This document shows, one piece after another, positions 52,492 through 59,715 of a DNA stretch of 64,000 nucleotides. The stretch comes from an uncultured Elusimicrobiales bacterium (GTDB lineage: Bacteria > Elusimicrobiota > Elusimicrobia > Elusimicrobiales > Elusimicrobiaceae), in the NCBI GenBank assembly GCA_934667625.1, contig CAKUMH010000006.1, positions 58,184 to 122,183 on the forward strand, read 5' to 3'. Every line of letters begins with the position of its first letter. Within the stretch, counting starts at the first letter, position 1. The notes under the pieces are model-generated. The model was given only the letters and a program-made list of their open reading frames with translations, was not told the DNA's origin and searched no databases. The translations under genes and the position numbers were made by a program.

Positions 52492-53205
52492 ATGAAAAAT
52501 GTTACTATGAGCCGTTTAGGTGGGTTTATGAAGGGTTTATTTAAGTCGTCATCTTGGCGAGTTTGGCGGTCCACAAAAGAGCCGTCATCCTGGAGTGTCA
52601 ATCAAAAGCCCCAGAAGTCGTCATCCTGGAATGTCTGGTGGCACGCAAAAGAGTCGTCATCCTGGAGAGTTTTAGTCCAGGATCTCGTCGTTTATAATAA
52701 TAGGAACACAACAGATGCTGGACTGAAACCTTCCAGCATGACCTTATCTTACAACGGAAAGAGTATTTGTCATGCAGGTTTTACCCTTATTGAACTTTTG
52801 GTGGTTGTTTTGATTATCGGCATTCTAGCCGCCATTGCCGTTCCACAGTATCAAAAGGCCGTGCTCAAGGCGCGCGCGTCTGAAGCGTTGGTGCAGGGGA
52901 AAGCGCTCTTGGACGCAGAGAAGGCCTATGTCTTAAGCAACGGGGCCATGACGATGGATTTGGACGCGTTAGACGTTACCCTGCCCGAAAATTTCCAGTG
53001 GACTTGCACTACTCATTGTCGGTGTGAGCGGTTAGGTTCCTATGGCCTTGTCTATGAAATCGGCGCTTATTTTGGTTCGGCGATTCCTGCTGTGTGGTGT
53101 GTGGCCGATCCTAGGTTTCCGTTGGCTCGTCAAATATGTGCCTCGCAAGGGGAGCTCCATCACACCTCAGACTTTGGTTTTGAATACTATTTAATCTTTA
53201 AATAA
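52492..53205 (+). CDS. Type IV prepilin-like protein 2 with REP-filled leader
   Basis: 237 residues. Cleavage site HAG then FTLIELLVVVLIIGILAAIA at residue 97, so the mature pilin is about 141 residues with six or more Cys (CTTHCRCERL, WCVADP, ICASQG). The 96-residue leader is exceptional: after MKNVTMSRLGGFMKGLFK it is built from repeated SSSW(R/N)VW-like units, the translation of successive REP-like sequences, ending with an inverted copy (LKPSSMTL). Start at 52492, 5 bases after GGAAGG; an adjacent ATG at 52489 is alternative. First 20 residues match prepilin 1. Pseudopilin or minor pilin; partners not in the window. Confidence 0.85.
   Translation: MKNVTMSRLGGFMKGLFKSSSWRVWRSTKEPSSWSVNQKPQKSSSWNVWWHAKESSSWRVLVQDLVVYNNRNTTDAGLKPSSMTLSYNGKSICHAGFTLIELLVVVLIIGILAAIAVPQYQKAVLKARASEALVQGKALLDAEKAYVLSNGAMTMDLDALDVTLPENFQWTCTTHCRCERLGSYGLVYEIGAYFGSAIPAVWCVADPRFPLARQICASQGELHHTSDFGFEYYLIFK
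52548..52685. repeat. Cluster of four REP-like units inside the prepilin 2 leader
   Basis: GTCATCTTGG, GTCATCCTGGAGTG, GTCATCCTGGAATG and a complete GTCATCCTGGA..TCCAGGATCT begin at 52548, 52584, 52622 and 52656. The first three keep only the left arm. All are in the same reading frame, giving the SSSWRVW-like repeats. Confidence 0.75.
52713..52742. repeat. Inverted REP-like element in the prepilin 2 leader
   Basis: AGATGCTGGACTGAAACC continuing to TTCCAGCATGAC: the reverse complement of the GTCATGCTGGA..TCCAGCATCT form, so elements have entered this short leader in both orientations. Confidence 0.75.
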
Positions 53206-53236
53206 AAAACCGCCCCGGAGCTTTCTTCGGGGCGGT
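53202..53236 (-). terminator. Terminator of deoB (minus strand)
   Basis: ACCGCCCCG / CGGGGCGGT followed on the minus strand by TTTTTT. It sits just after the prepilin 2 stop and can also act, more weakly, for that gene. Confidence 0.8.
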
Positions 53237-53255
53237 GCAGTTTATACAACGTTTT

Positions 53256-54458
53256 CTAATCGTTTAAAAAACTTTTGCCAAATTTAAGCGGCGGCAATTG
53301 AAAGTAGTCCGCAATCGTTTGCCCGATATCGGCATAGGAACTGCGCTTGCCGATAAAGGCCGGTTTTACGCCGGGGCCGAACATAATCACGGGCACATGT
53401 TCGCGCGTATGGTCGGTGCCTTTGTAGGTGGGGTCGCACCCGTGGTCCGCCGTAATAAAGGCCAGGTCGCCTTCCTTCATTTGGGCGGCTAGCTCGGGCA
53501 GGCGCGTGTCAAAGTATTCCAGCCCGGCGGCATATCCGGCCACGTCGCGGCGGTGGCCCCAGGTCATGTCAAAATCCACAAAGTTGGTAAACGTCAAACT
53601 GAAATCCGGCGCCCGGTTGGCTTCTTGTAGGGTAACGTCCCACAATTCTTCCAGCCCCGAGGCCTTTACGGCCTTGGTAATGCCTTGCTTGGCGAAAATG
53701 TCCGAAATTTTACCGACGGAAATCACATTTCCGCCCGCATTTTTTATCTCATCTAACACCGTTATCATCGGCGGTTTGACGGAATAGTCGTGGCGGTTTT
53801 TGGTGCGTTTAAATTCGCCCTTCCTTTCCCCTTCAAAGGGGCGGGCAATCACGCGCGCAATGTTGTAGGGCGCCACTTCTTTAAAGGCAATTTCGCACAA
53901 CTTGTACAGGCGGTCCAGGCCAAAGTGTTTTTCATGCGCGGCAATTTGGAACACGCTGTCTGCCGATGTGTAGCAAATCGGTTTTCCGGTTTTAATGTGT
54001 TCCTCGCCCAGCTCGTCAATAATTACGGTGCCGCTGGCGGCTTTGTTGCCCAAGATGCCGGGCAGGCCGGCCTCGGTACAAATTTTTTTAACAAGTTCTT
54101 CGGGGAAAGACGGATAGTCCGGCTTAAAGTAACCCCATTCAAATTGCACGGGGGACCCGGCCATTTCCCAGTGCCCGGATGAAGTGTCTTTGCCGTGGCT
54201 GATTTCCTGCATAAAGCCGTATTTGGAAGGTAAATTGATTTGTGCGCCCGGCTGTTCTGCGGCGGCAGGGGCGTGCCCGGTGGAAGCTTCGGCCGCTTTT
54301 AATAACCCCAGCTTGGCCATATTGGGCACCTTTAAGCCCCCGCGTGCGGCGGCAATGTGCCCTAAAGTGTCAGCCCCTTGGTCGCCAAATTTGGCGGCGT
54401 CTTCGGCTCCGCCAATGCCAAAAGAATCCATCATCAAAATAATTGCGCGTCCTTTCAT
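53256..54458 (-). CDS. deoB: Phosphopentomutase
   Basis: Interconverts (deoxy)ribose-1- and -5-phosphate in nucleoside catabolism. 400 residues of alkaline-phosphatase fold. Metal and catalytic motifs: MMDSFGIGGAEDA at the start, KDTSSGHWEMAG with the phosphorylated Thr region, FITADHGCDPTYKGTDHTREHVP near the end. Pairs logically with the 5'-nucleotidase for salvage of nucleosides as a carbon source. Start at 54458 after GGAGGAG; TATAAT lies upstream at about 54484-54489. The frame is open 39 bases further but enters that promoter. Confidence 0.95.
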   Translation of the reverse strand: MKGRAIILMMDSFGIGGAEDAAKFGDQGADTLGHIAAARGGLKVPNMAKLGLLKAAEASTGHAPAAAEQPGAQINLPSKYGFMQEISHGKDTSSGHWEMAGSPVQFEWGYFKPDYPSFPEELVKKICTEAGLPGILGNKAASGTVIIDELGEEHIKTGKPICYTSADSVFQIAAHEKHFGLDRLYKLCEIAFKEVAPYNIARVIARPFEGERKGEFKRTKNRHDYSVKPPMITVLDEIKNAGGNVISVGKISDIFAKQGITKAVKASGLEELWDVTLQEANRAPDFSLTFTNFVDFDMTWGHRRDVAGYAAGLEYFDTRLPELAAQMKEGDLAFITADHGCDPTYKGTDHTREHVPVIMFGPGVKPAFIGKRSSYADIGQTIADYFQLPPLKFGKSFLND

Positions 54459-54548
54459 GTTTCTCCTCCTTCGCGTCTTTTCTTTATTATACCCCAAAAC
54501 GCAGGGGTGCGTCTAACCCCTTTCCGGGGCTGCAAATGGCGCGCAAAA

Positions 54549-54557
54549 TGCTATAGT
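54549..54557 (+). promoter_or_regulatory. Extended -10 promoter of the 175-residue unknown gene
   Basis: TGCTATAGT, about 23 bases before the ATG, followed by a GGGGG ribosome-binding site. Confidence 0.45.
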
Positions 54558-54579
54558 ATAGAAGAGTAAGGGGGATGTG

Positions 54580-55107
54580 ATGAAACAAGCTTATATCAAT
54601 ATGCGTAATTTTTGGTTGGACGTCAAAAATTTAGAAAACCGCAAGGGCGTTATTGAAATCGGCCCGGACAGAATTTCCGTCGCCGGGATTGAAATGGCCA
54701 TGCGGGACGGTGCCGAAACCAAGCATTTGTTTTTGGCCACCAATTCGCTGGGGGACAGCAGCCTGTATTTTGAAAACAACAGCAAAAGCGGTTTGGGCGG
54801 AGTGCTTGGCGGGCACGGACACGAGGCCTTGCAGGAAGCGGCGGCCCGCATGTTGGCGCATGCCAGCAAATTAACCGAAAAGATGACCGCACTTCCCGCC
54901 GGTAGCAACTTGCCTGCGCCGTCCGGCCCGGAGATGATTCGGCTGTTTGCGGTCTCTAAGGAGAAGATTTTTCACACGGAACTCCCGGAAGCAAAACTGC
55001 GCAATCCGGAAAACGACTTTTATCCGTTTTTTGCCTATTCCCAGCAAACCTTGGGATTTTTTAGGCAGCAGGACACGCAGGCGTCCGCCCGAGAAGCCCA
55101 TTCGTAA
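54580..55107 (+). CDS. Protein of unknown function, 175 residues
   Basis: No family recognised; cytoplasmic by appearance, with no signal peptide or membrane segment. Begins MKQAYINMRNFWLDVKNLENRKG, has a Gly-rich turn (SGLGGVLGGHGHEALQEAA) and a C-terminal half with FAYSQQTLGFFRQQDTQ. Base composition and codon use match the neighbours. Monocistronic with its own promoter and a strong terminator. The ATG at 54580 is better spaced from GGGGG than the GTG at 54577. Confidence 0.7.
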   Translation: MKQAYINMRNFWLDVKNLENRKGVIEIGPDRISVAGIEMAMRDGAETKHLFLATNSLGDSSLYFENNSKSGLGGVLGGHGHEALQEAAARMLAHASKLTEKMTALPAGSNLPAPSGPEMIRLFAVSKEKIFHTELPEAKLRNPENDFYPFFAYSQQTLGFFRQQDTQASAREAHS

Positions 55108-55129
55108 TTTTGCGTGGTTTAAGCAGTAA

Positions 55130-55158
55130 AAAAGCCGCCCTTTTCCGGGCGGCTTTTT
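55130..55158. terminator. Bidirectional terminator
   Basis: AAAAGCCGCCC / GGGCGGCTTTT with T-runs on both strands between the convergent 175-residue unknown and the GT2 gene. Confidence 0.85.
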
Positions 55159-55171
55159 GTCGGCCAAAACG

Positions 55172-56104
55172 CTAATTGCAATTTATTTTTTCTTCCACCA
55201 AATAAAGCGGGCGCTGTTTTACTTCTTTAAAAATTCGCCCCAAATACTCGCCGATGACTCCCAGCGAAATAAGTTGTACGCCGCTAAAAAATAAAATCGC
55301 CACCATCAGCGACGCATACCCGCTGACCGGGTTGCCGTAAATGATTTTTTGGGCCGCCACCCACAGCGCATACAAGAAGGCAAAGCCCGATACCGCAAAA
55401 CCGAAATAAGTCCACAATCTAAGTGGCAGTGTGCTGGAAGCGGTGAGCCCCTCTAAAGCAAAATTCCACAACTTCCAATAGTTCCACTTGGTTTTTCCGG
55501 CGGCGCGCGGCGGGCGCTCAAACGGAACAGACGCGGTTTTAAAACCGACCCAATTAAAAAGCCCCTTCATAAACCGTTCCCGCTCCGGCAACTGTAAAAC
55601 GGCTTGCACCACGCGGCGGCTCATCAGGCGGAAATCGCCCGCGTCCGCCGGAATCGGCCGGGCGGCCAAACGGTTGTAGCAGGCGTAAAACCCCCGGGCC
55701 GTCACCCGCTTTAAAAAACTGTCCGTGCCGCGGCTGACGCGCCGGCCGTATACCACGTCAAACCCTTGGCGGAATTTTTCAATAAACGCCGGGATTAATT
55801 CCGGCGGGTCCTGCAAATCGGCATCTAACACCACGGTAGCGTCTGCGCCGGCGGTCTCTTGCAGGCCGGCGGTTAGGGCGGCTTCTTTGCCAAAATTGCG
55901 CGAAAGGGAAACCACCTTTGCCTGCGGATGTTCGGCCGCCAACTTACGCAGCGCGGAAAGCGTTTCATCCGTGCTTCCGTCGTTGACAAACACATACTCA
56001 AAAACGGTTCCGGGTGCGTGCGGCGGCACCTCCTCCAACCGCTGCCACAAAATCGGCAGGACGGCGGCCTCATTATAAACGGGGATTAATAGCGCAATTT
56101 TCAT
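55172..56104 (-). CDS. Family 2 glycosyltransferase, GtrB/DPM1-like
   Basis: Probably transfers a sugar from a nucleotide donor to undecaprenyl phosphate at the inner membrane. 310 residues. GT-A fold with IPVYNEAAVLP, FVNDGSTDETL, SLSRNFGKEAALTAGL, the DXD-type DADLQDPPE and DAGDFRLMSR; two C-terminal transmembrane helices (about 230-255 and 265-290) as in bactoprenol glucosyltransferases. No flippase or acceptor transferase is next to it. Predicted leaderless: TATAAT, 6 bases, ATG. Confidence 0.88.
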   Translation of the reverse strand: MKIALLIPVYNEAAVLPILWQRLEEVPPHAPGTVFEYVFVNDGSTDETLSALRKLAAEHPQAKVVSLSRNFGKEAALTAGLQETAGADATVVLDADLQDPPELIPAFIEKFRQGFDVVYGRRVSRGTDSFLKRVTARGFYACYNRLAARPIPADAGDFRLMSRRVVQAVLQLPERERFMKGLFNWVGFKTASVPFERPPRAAGKTKWNYWKLWNFALEGLTASSTLPLRLWTYFGFAVSGFAFLYALWVAAQKIIYGNPVSGYASLMVAILFFSGVQLISLGVIGEYLGRIFKEVKQRPLYLVEEKINCN

Positions 56105-56110
56105 ACCAAG

Positions 56111-56116
56111 ATTATA
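56111..56116 (-). promoter_or_regulatory. -10 box of the GT2 gene, 6 nt before ATG
   Basis: Minus strand TATAAT, then CTTGGT, then ATG. No ribosome-binding site. Confidence 0.55.
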
Positions 56117-56168
56117 GTATTTTTGGTTGAAAAATTCTTGTATCTTGCACGTAGAACGGAAGGATAAA

Positions 56169-56177
56169 TGGTATAAT
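56169..56177 (+). promoter_or_regulatory. Extended -10 promoter of the GGDEF-EAL gene
   Basis: TGGTATAAT, same sequence as at the nifU and tRNA-His promoters. It also shows that the upstream extension of the reading frame (from 56127) is not translated. Confidence 0.55.
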
Positions 56178-56213
56178 AAAGACGCCGTTTTCCACTACGC
56201 GCGGGAGCAAAAC

Positions 56214-58427
56214 ATGCAACGGATTAAATTTCGTTCCTTTATTTTCTTTTTTCTGCTTGCGGCGGGGCTGATCGCCGCGGGCGTGACGCTCTATTGGAAA
56301 CAGGTGAGCCAAGTGCTGTCCGCCGATGTGAAAACCCACATTTCCGCCGCCAGCGAAGAAGCCGCGCAAGATTTTAACCGCCTGATTCAAACCGACCGCC
56401 AGGTGCTCCGCTCTATTGCCGTCATGGCGGCAGAGGCCTATCCGTGGGCCGACGCCGGAAAAATGGCAGATTTTTTGGCGCGCCAGGCAACCCTCAATTC
56501 CTTTAAATTGCTGGGCGTAGTAACCCGCGAAGGCAAGGTGTTTTTGTCCGAGAGGCGGGAGCTGGCGCCCGCTTTTTTGGCGGATATTGCCGCCCGCACG
56601 CTGGAAAAGGGATATTATCTTTCCTCGCGCAAACTAGACCCGACGGACAAACAACCGATTTTAATTCAATCCGTGGTGTTGGAAGCGTCGGGCAAGCGCC
56701 TGGGCGCGCTTTTTGCTTTTCAGCGGCCGGAACGCTATGAGCCGCTTTTGGCGTTGTCCGCCTTGGGGGATAAAGGGTATTCCCGCATTGTGGAGCGGAA
56801 CGGCACACCCGTCCTTTCGCCGCGCAAGGGAAATGCGGACAATTTGTTCGTGCGGCTGCAGCCCGTGTTGTTTGACGACGGTGTTACGTTGGCCGCTGTG
56901 CGTGCCCGGATGCGCCAGCAGGAACATTTTTCGGTCGGGTTCTCCACGGCGGACGGCCACCGCCTGCTTCACTTTATTCCGCTGTCTGTAAACAATTGGT
57001 ATATGGTCTCCTCGTTGCCGACGGCACACGTGGAAGCGCAGGCCCAGCAGCTGGCGGCGTTGTCGCTGCTATTGGCGGGGGCCATTGTGTTGGTGTTCTT
57101 TGCACTCATCTTTTTTATCTTTCGCATGCGAGCCTACAGCAACCGCCAACTTTTCAATACGGCCTTTGTAGACCAGCTGACAGGTGCCAGCAATTTCAAC
57201 CGTATGTGTGAGGAATTTGAAGATAAACTCGCTGGGCTGAACGGTCATGCGGCCTTGGTCATTTTTGATATCAATAAATTTAAAGTGATTAACGATTTGC
57301 ACGGGTACGAGCGCGGCAACCAGGTGTTGCAGCGGGTGGCGCGCGTGCTGGCCGAAAATACGGATGCGGAAGAGTGTTTCTGCCGCTCTACGGCAGACAA
57401 TTTCATCTTGTGTTTAAAATATACCGAGCGCAAGAGCTTTCTCTCCCGCTTAAAAAATTTGGCCACGCTGCTGCGCCGGGACTGCACGGTGGAGGACTCG
57501 TGTCTGATGATTGATGTCGCGTTTGGCGTGTATGAAATCAAAGAGGACATTCCCTTCTACATTATGCTGGACCGCGCCCACCTGGCGTTGGAAAAAGCCA
57601 AAAAAATGCAAGGAGACAAAGTGCAGTTTTACGAAGAGGCCGACCGCAACCGCGTGGTGAACGAAAAGCAAATTGAAAGCACCATGGAGGCCGCGCTGGA
57701 GCACGGCGAGTTTGCCCTGTACCTGCAACCCAAGTGTGACTTTGCCACTGGCGAAATGCGCGGAGCGGAAGCCTTGGTGCGCTGGAACCGCCCGCATGAA
57801 GGGCTGGTTCCGCCGGACGAGTTCATCCCTATTTTTGAAAAAAACGGTTTTATTATGCGGTTGGATATGTTTATCTTAGAGGAGGCCGTGCGGCTGCTTG
57901 CGGCATGGAAGGTAAAAGGGTTAAAGCCTGTTCCGCTGGCGGTTAACTTCTCCCGCTTGCATTTAAACGACTCCCGCTATATTCCGCAAATGCTGCGGAT
58001 TATGGACAAATACGGGGTGGCGCACGAACTGATTGAGGTGGAACTGACGGAGAACGTCATTTTTAACAACCTCTCGCGCGCGCAGCGCATGATGACGGGG
58101 CTGCACCGCTTGGGCTTTTCCGTAGCCATGGACGATTTTGGTTCCGGTTATTCCTCTTTAAATGTGCTTAAAAATCTCCAATTTGACAGTATCAAGCTGG
58201 ATAAGGAATTTTTAAGCGGGTTTGAAGACAACCCGCATGCCCACCAAGTGATAGAAGGTGCCGTGTCCATGATTAAAGCCCTTGGGGTAAAGGTGGTGGC
58301 AGAAGGGGTGGAAACCAAGGAGCAGGCTGCCTTTTTGCGTCAGGTCGGGTGCGATTTAGCCCAGGGCTATTTGTTTTCCAAGCCGGTGCCTGCCGCCGAG
58401 TTTGAAACGCTTTTAAAGCAGAAATAG
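56214..58427 (+). CDS. Cache-GGDEF-EAL protein, probable c-di-GMP phosphodiesterase
   Basis: 737 residues. Transmembrane helix (about 7-27), a roughly 250-residue periplasmic Cache-type sensor domain, second helix (about 287-310), then GGDEF and EAL domains. The GGDEF active site is degenerate: the signature position reads RSTADNF, so no cyclase activity is expected. The EAL domain is complete: EALVRW, NFSRLHL, VELTENV, AMDDFGSGYSSL, IKLDKEF and VVAEGVET supply the metal- and water-activating residues. So an external ligand probably tunes c-di-GMP breakdown; type IV pili are a common target. Start at 56214 after GGGAGC. Confidence 0.9.
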   Translation: MQRIKFRSFIFFFLLAAGLIAAGVTLYWKQVSQVLSADVKTHISAASEEAAQDFNRLIQTDRQVLRSIAVMAAEAYPWADAGKMADFLARQATLNSFKLLGVVTREGKVFLSERRELAPAFLADIAARTLEKGYYLSSRKLDPTDKQPILIQSVVLEASGKRLGALFAFQRPERYEPLLALSALGDKGYSRIVERNGTPVLSPRKGNADNLFVRLQPVLFDDGVTLAAVRARMRQQEHFSVGFSTADGHRLLHFIPLSVNNWYMVSSLPTAHVEAQAQQLAALSLLLAGAIVLVFFALIFFIFRMRAYSNRQLFNTAFVDQLTGASNFNRMCEEFEDKLAGLNGHAALVIFDINKFKVINDLHGYERGNQVLQRVARVLAENTDAEECFCRSTADNFILCLKYTERKSFLSRLKNLATLLRRDCTVEDSCLMIDVAFGVYEIKEDIPFYIMLDRAHLALEKAKKMQGDKVQFYEEADRNRVVNEKQIESTMEAALEHGEFALYLQPKCDFATGEMRGAEALVRWNRPHEGLVPPDEFIPIFEKNGFIMRLDMFILEEAVRLLAAWKVKGLKPVPLAVNFSRLHLNDSRYIPQMLRIMDKYGVAHELIEVELTENVIFNNLSRAQRMMTGLHRLGFSVAMDDFGSGYSSLNVLKNLQFDSIKLDKEFLSGFEDNPHAHQVIEGAVSMIKALGVKVVAEGVETKEQAAFLRQVGCDLAQGYLFSKPVPAAEFETLLKQK

Positions 58428-58445
58428 TTGTGTCGGATATTAACA

Positions 58446-58494
58446 AAAATGCTTAGAAATAAAGGAAAATTTCCTAAATTTCTAAGCATTTTTT
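58446..58494 (+). terminator. Terminator of the GGDEF-EAL gene; dispersed hairpin
   Basis: AATGCTTAGAAAT / ATTTCTAAGCATT with an inner GGAAA/TTTCC hairpin, then TTTT. Its arms recur at 61119-61168 next to tRNA-His. Confidence 0.8.
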
Positions 58495-58517
58495 GGTGAA
58501 ACTGATTGGTTTAGCTT

Positions 58518-59075
58518 TTAAATTACAATGAGCCGAATCCCCATGATGATGAGGATGATTCCCGCTACCAACTCCACCTTTTTGCTGGCAATGGTTTTGG
58601 AGGATTGCTTGCCCAAGTGAAAACCAAGCAGCGTCATCACAAAGGACAGCAGCAAAAGGATCAGCACTTGCGGAAAGCAGGATTTGCCCATCGTTTCCAC
58701 GGCATAGCCCACCAGAAAGGAATTCAGGGCAATGACGGAGGATACCTTGATTATCTTGCGGGTGTCATCGGCGTCCAAGTTGCTAAAGCTGGGGGACTTT
58801 TCAATAGATTCCAACATAAATTTAATGCCTAGTAACAACAAAAATGCAAAGGCCACCCAGTTGTGGGCAAAGTATACCCAATCGTGGAAGAACACCAAAC
58901 TAAGCAAATAGCCCAGCACAAAAAACAAACCGTTAAATCCCGCAAAAAACAGTGCCATTTTAATGGAGAACACGCTCTTCTTTTCGGATGTCATCTTCAT
59001 AGACGACATATTGGCCGAAACCATATTGTCCACACAAATGCACAAGAAAATGATTGTTACCGCAATTATTCCCAT
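58518..59075 (-). CDS. MntP-like membrane protein, divergent paralogue
   Basis: 185 residues, six hydrophobic segments in two similar halves, as in the MntP (YebN) Mn2+ efflux family. The first-half Asp is kept (CICVDNMVSA) but the second-half SVDALLVG motif of the neighbour reads ALNSFLVG, so one of the two symmetric Asp is Asn. It may have changed substrate or work with the full MntP upstream. Shine-Dalgarno GGAGG, 27 bases after mntP, so probably one operon. Confidence 0.75.
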   Translation of the reverse strand: MGIIAVTIIFLCICVDNMVSANMSSMKMTSEKKSVFSIKMALFFAGFNGLFFVLGYLLSLVFFHDWVYFAHNWVAFAFLLLLGIKFMLESIEKSPSFSNLDADDTRKIIKVSSVIALNSFLVGYAVETMGKSCFPQVLILLLLSFVMTLLGFHLGKQSSKTIASKKVELVAGIILIIMGIRLIVI

Positions 59076-59102
59076 AAATCCTCCTCTAGAGATACCTGCA
59101 TT

Positions 59103-59669
59103 CTACCAAATGCCAACGCCCTCAAGCAACAGTTTAAGCCCTATCACAATCAATGCCAGGCCGCCCAAGGCCTCCATGGCTTTTCCAAATTTCCGTCCTA
59201 AAAAAACACCTAAATAAAACCCCGTCCAGCTGGTGATAAACACACACGTTACCAACGTCCAAACCGTCAGCCAAAAAGGCGCTTGTGTAAGGGCGAGTCC
59301 CATGCCCACTAGCAGCGCGTCCACGCTGGTAGCCACGGATAAAACAGCCAGTGTTTTGAAGGAATGAATCAGGCAGACGTCGTTTTCGGCCTTGGCCTCG
59401 CGGGATTCCTTCACCATGCGGGACCCAATAAAGGCCAAAATAAAAAAGGCCGCCCAGGGAGACACGGCGCCAATCAAATGTCCGACGCCTTCCCCGCACA
59501 CCCACCCCGCGGTAAACATGATAAAATGCGCCAGCGCAAAGAGCACGCTGACCTGCAAAATATGCGCGCCGGAAACGGCGTTATGGCGGGCACAGCCGGA
59601 GGCAATAGTTACGGCAAAATTATCCATAGAGAGCCCAAGGGCCACCAAAAGGGATGAGAGCATGGTCAT
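59103..59669 (-). CDS. mntP: Manganese efflux pump MntP
   Basis: 188 residues, six transmembrane segments in two inverted halves. Both conserved Asp motifs are present (LGLSMDNFAVTIASG at about 12-26, ATSVDALLVGMGLAL at about 113-127), with GVFLGRKFGKAMEALGGLALI near the end. Exports excess Mn2+. No yybP-ykoY riboswitch is possible because TATCAT lies only 6 bases before ATG; probably leaderless. An in-frame ATG 6 bases later is an alternative start. Confidence 0.9.
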   Translation of the reverse strand: MTMLSSLLVALGLSMDNFAVTIASGCARHNAVSGAHILQVSVLFALAHFIMFTAGWVCGEGVGHLIGAVSPWAAFFILAFIGSRMVKESREAKAENDVCLIHSFKTLAVLSVATSVDALLVGMGLALTQAPFWLTVWTLVTCVFITSWTGFYLGVFLGRKFGKAMEALGGLALIVIGLKLLLEGVGIW

Positions 59670-59675
59670 GGAAAT

Positions 59676-59684
59676 ATGATAACA
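59676..59684 (-). promoter_or_regulatory. Extended -10 box of mntP, 6 nt before ATG
   Basis: Minus strand TGTTATCAT, then ATTTCC, then ATG; back to back with the sdaA promoter region. Confidence 0.5.
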
Positions 59685-59715
59685 TTTTTTATATTAGCTT
59701 TAGACGGAGTAAATT

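Noticed and set aside
59670..59715. yybP-ykoY manganese riboswitch for mntP
   Set aside because: The gap to the divergent sdaA is 46 bases and mntP appears leaderless.
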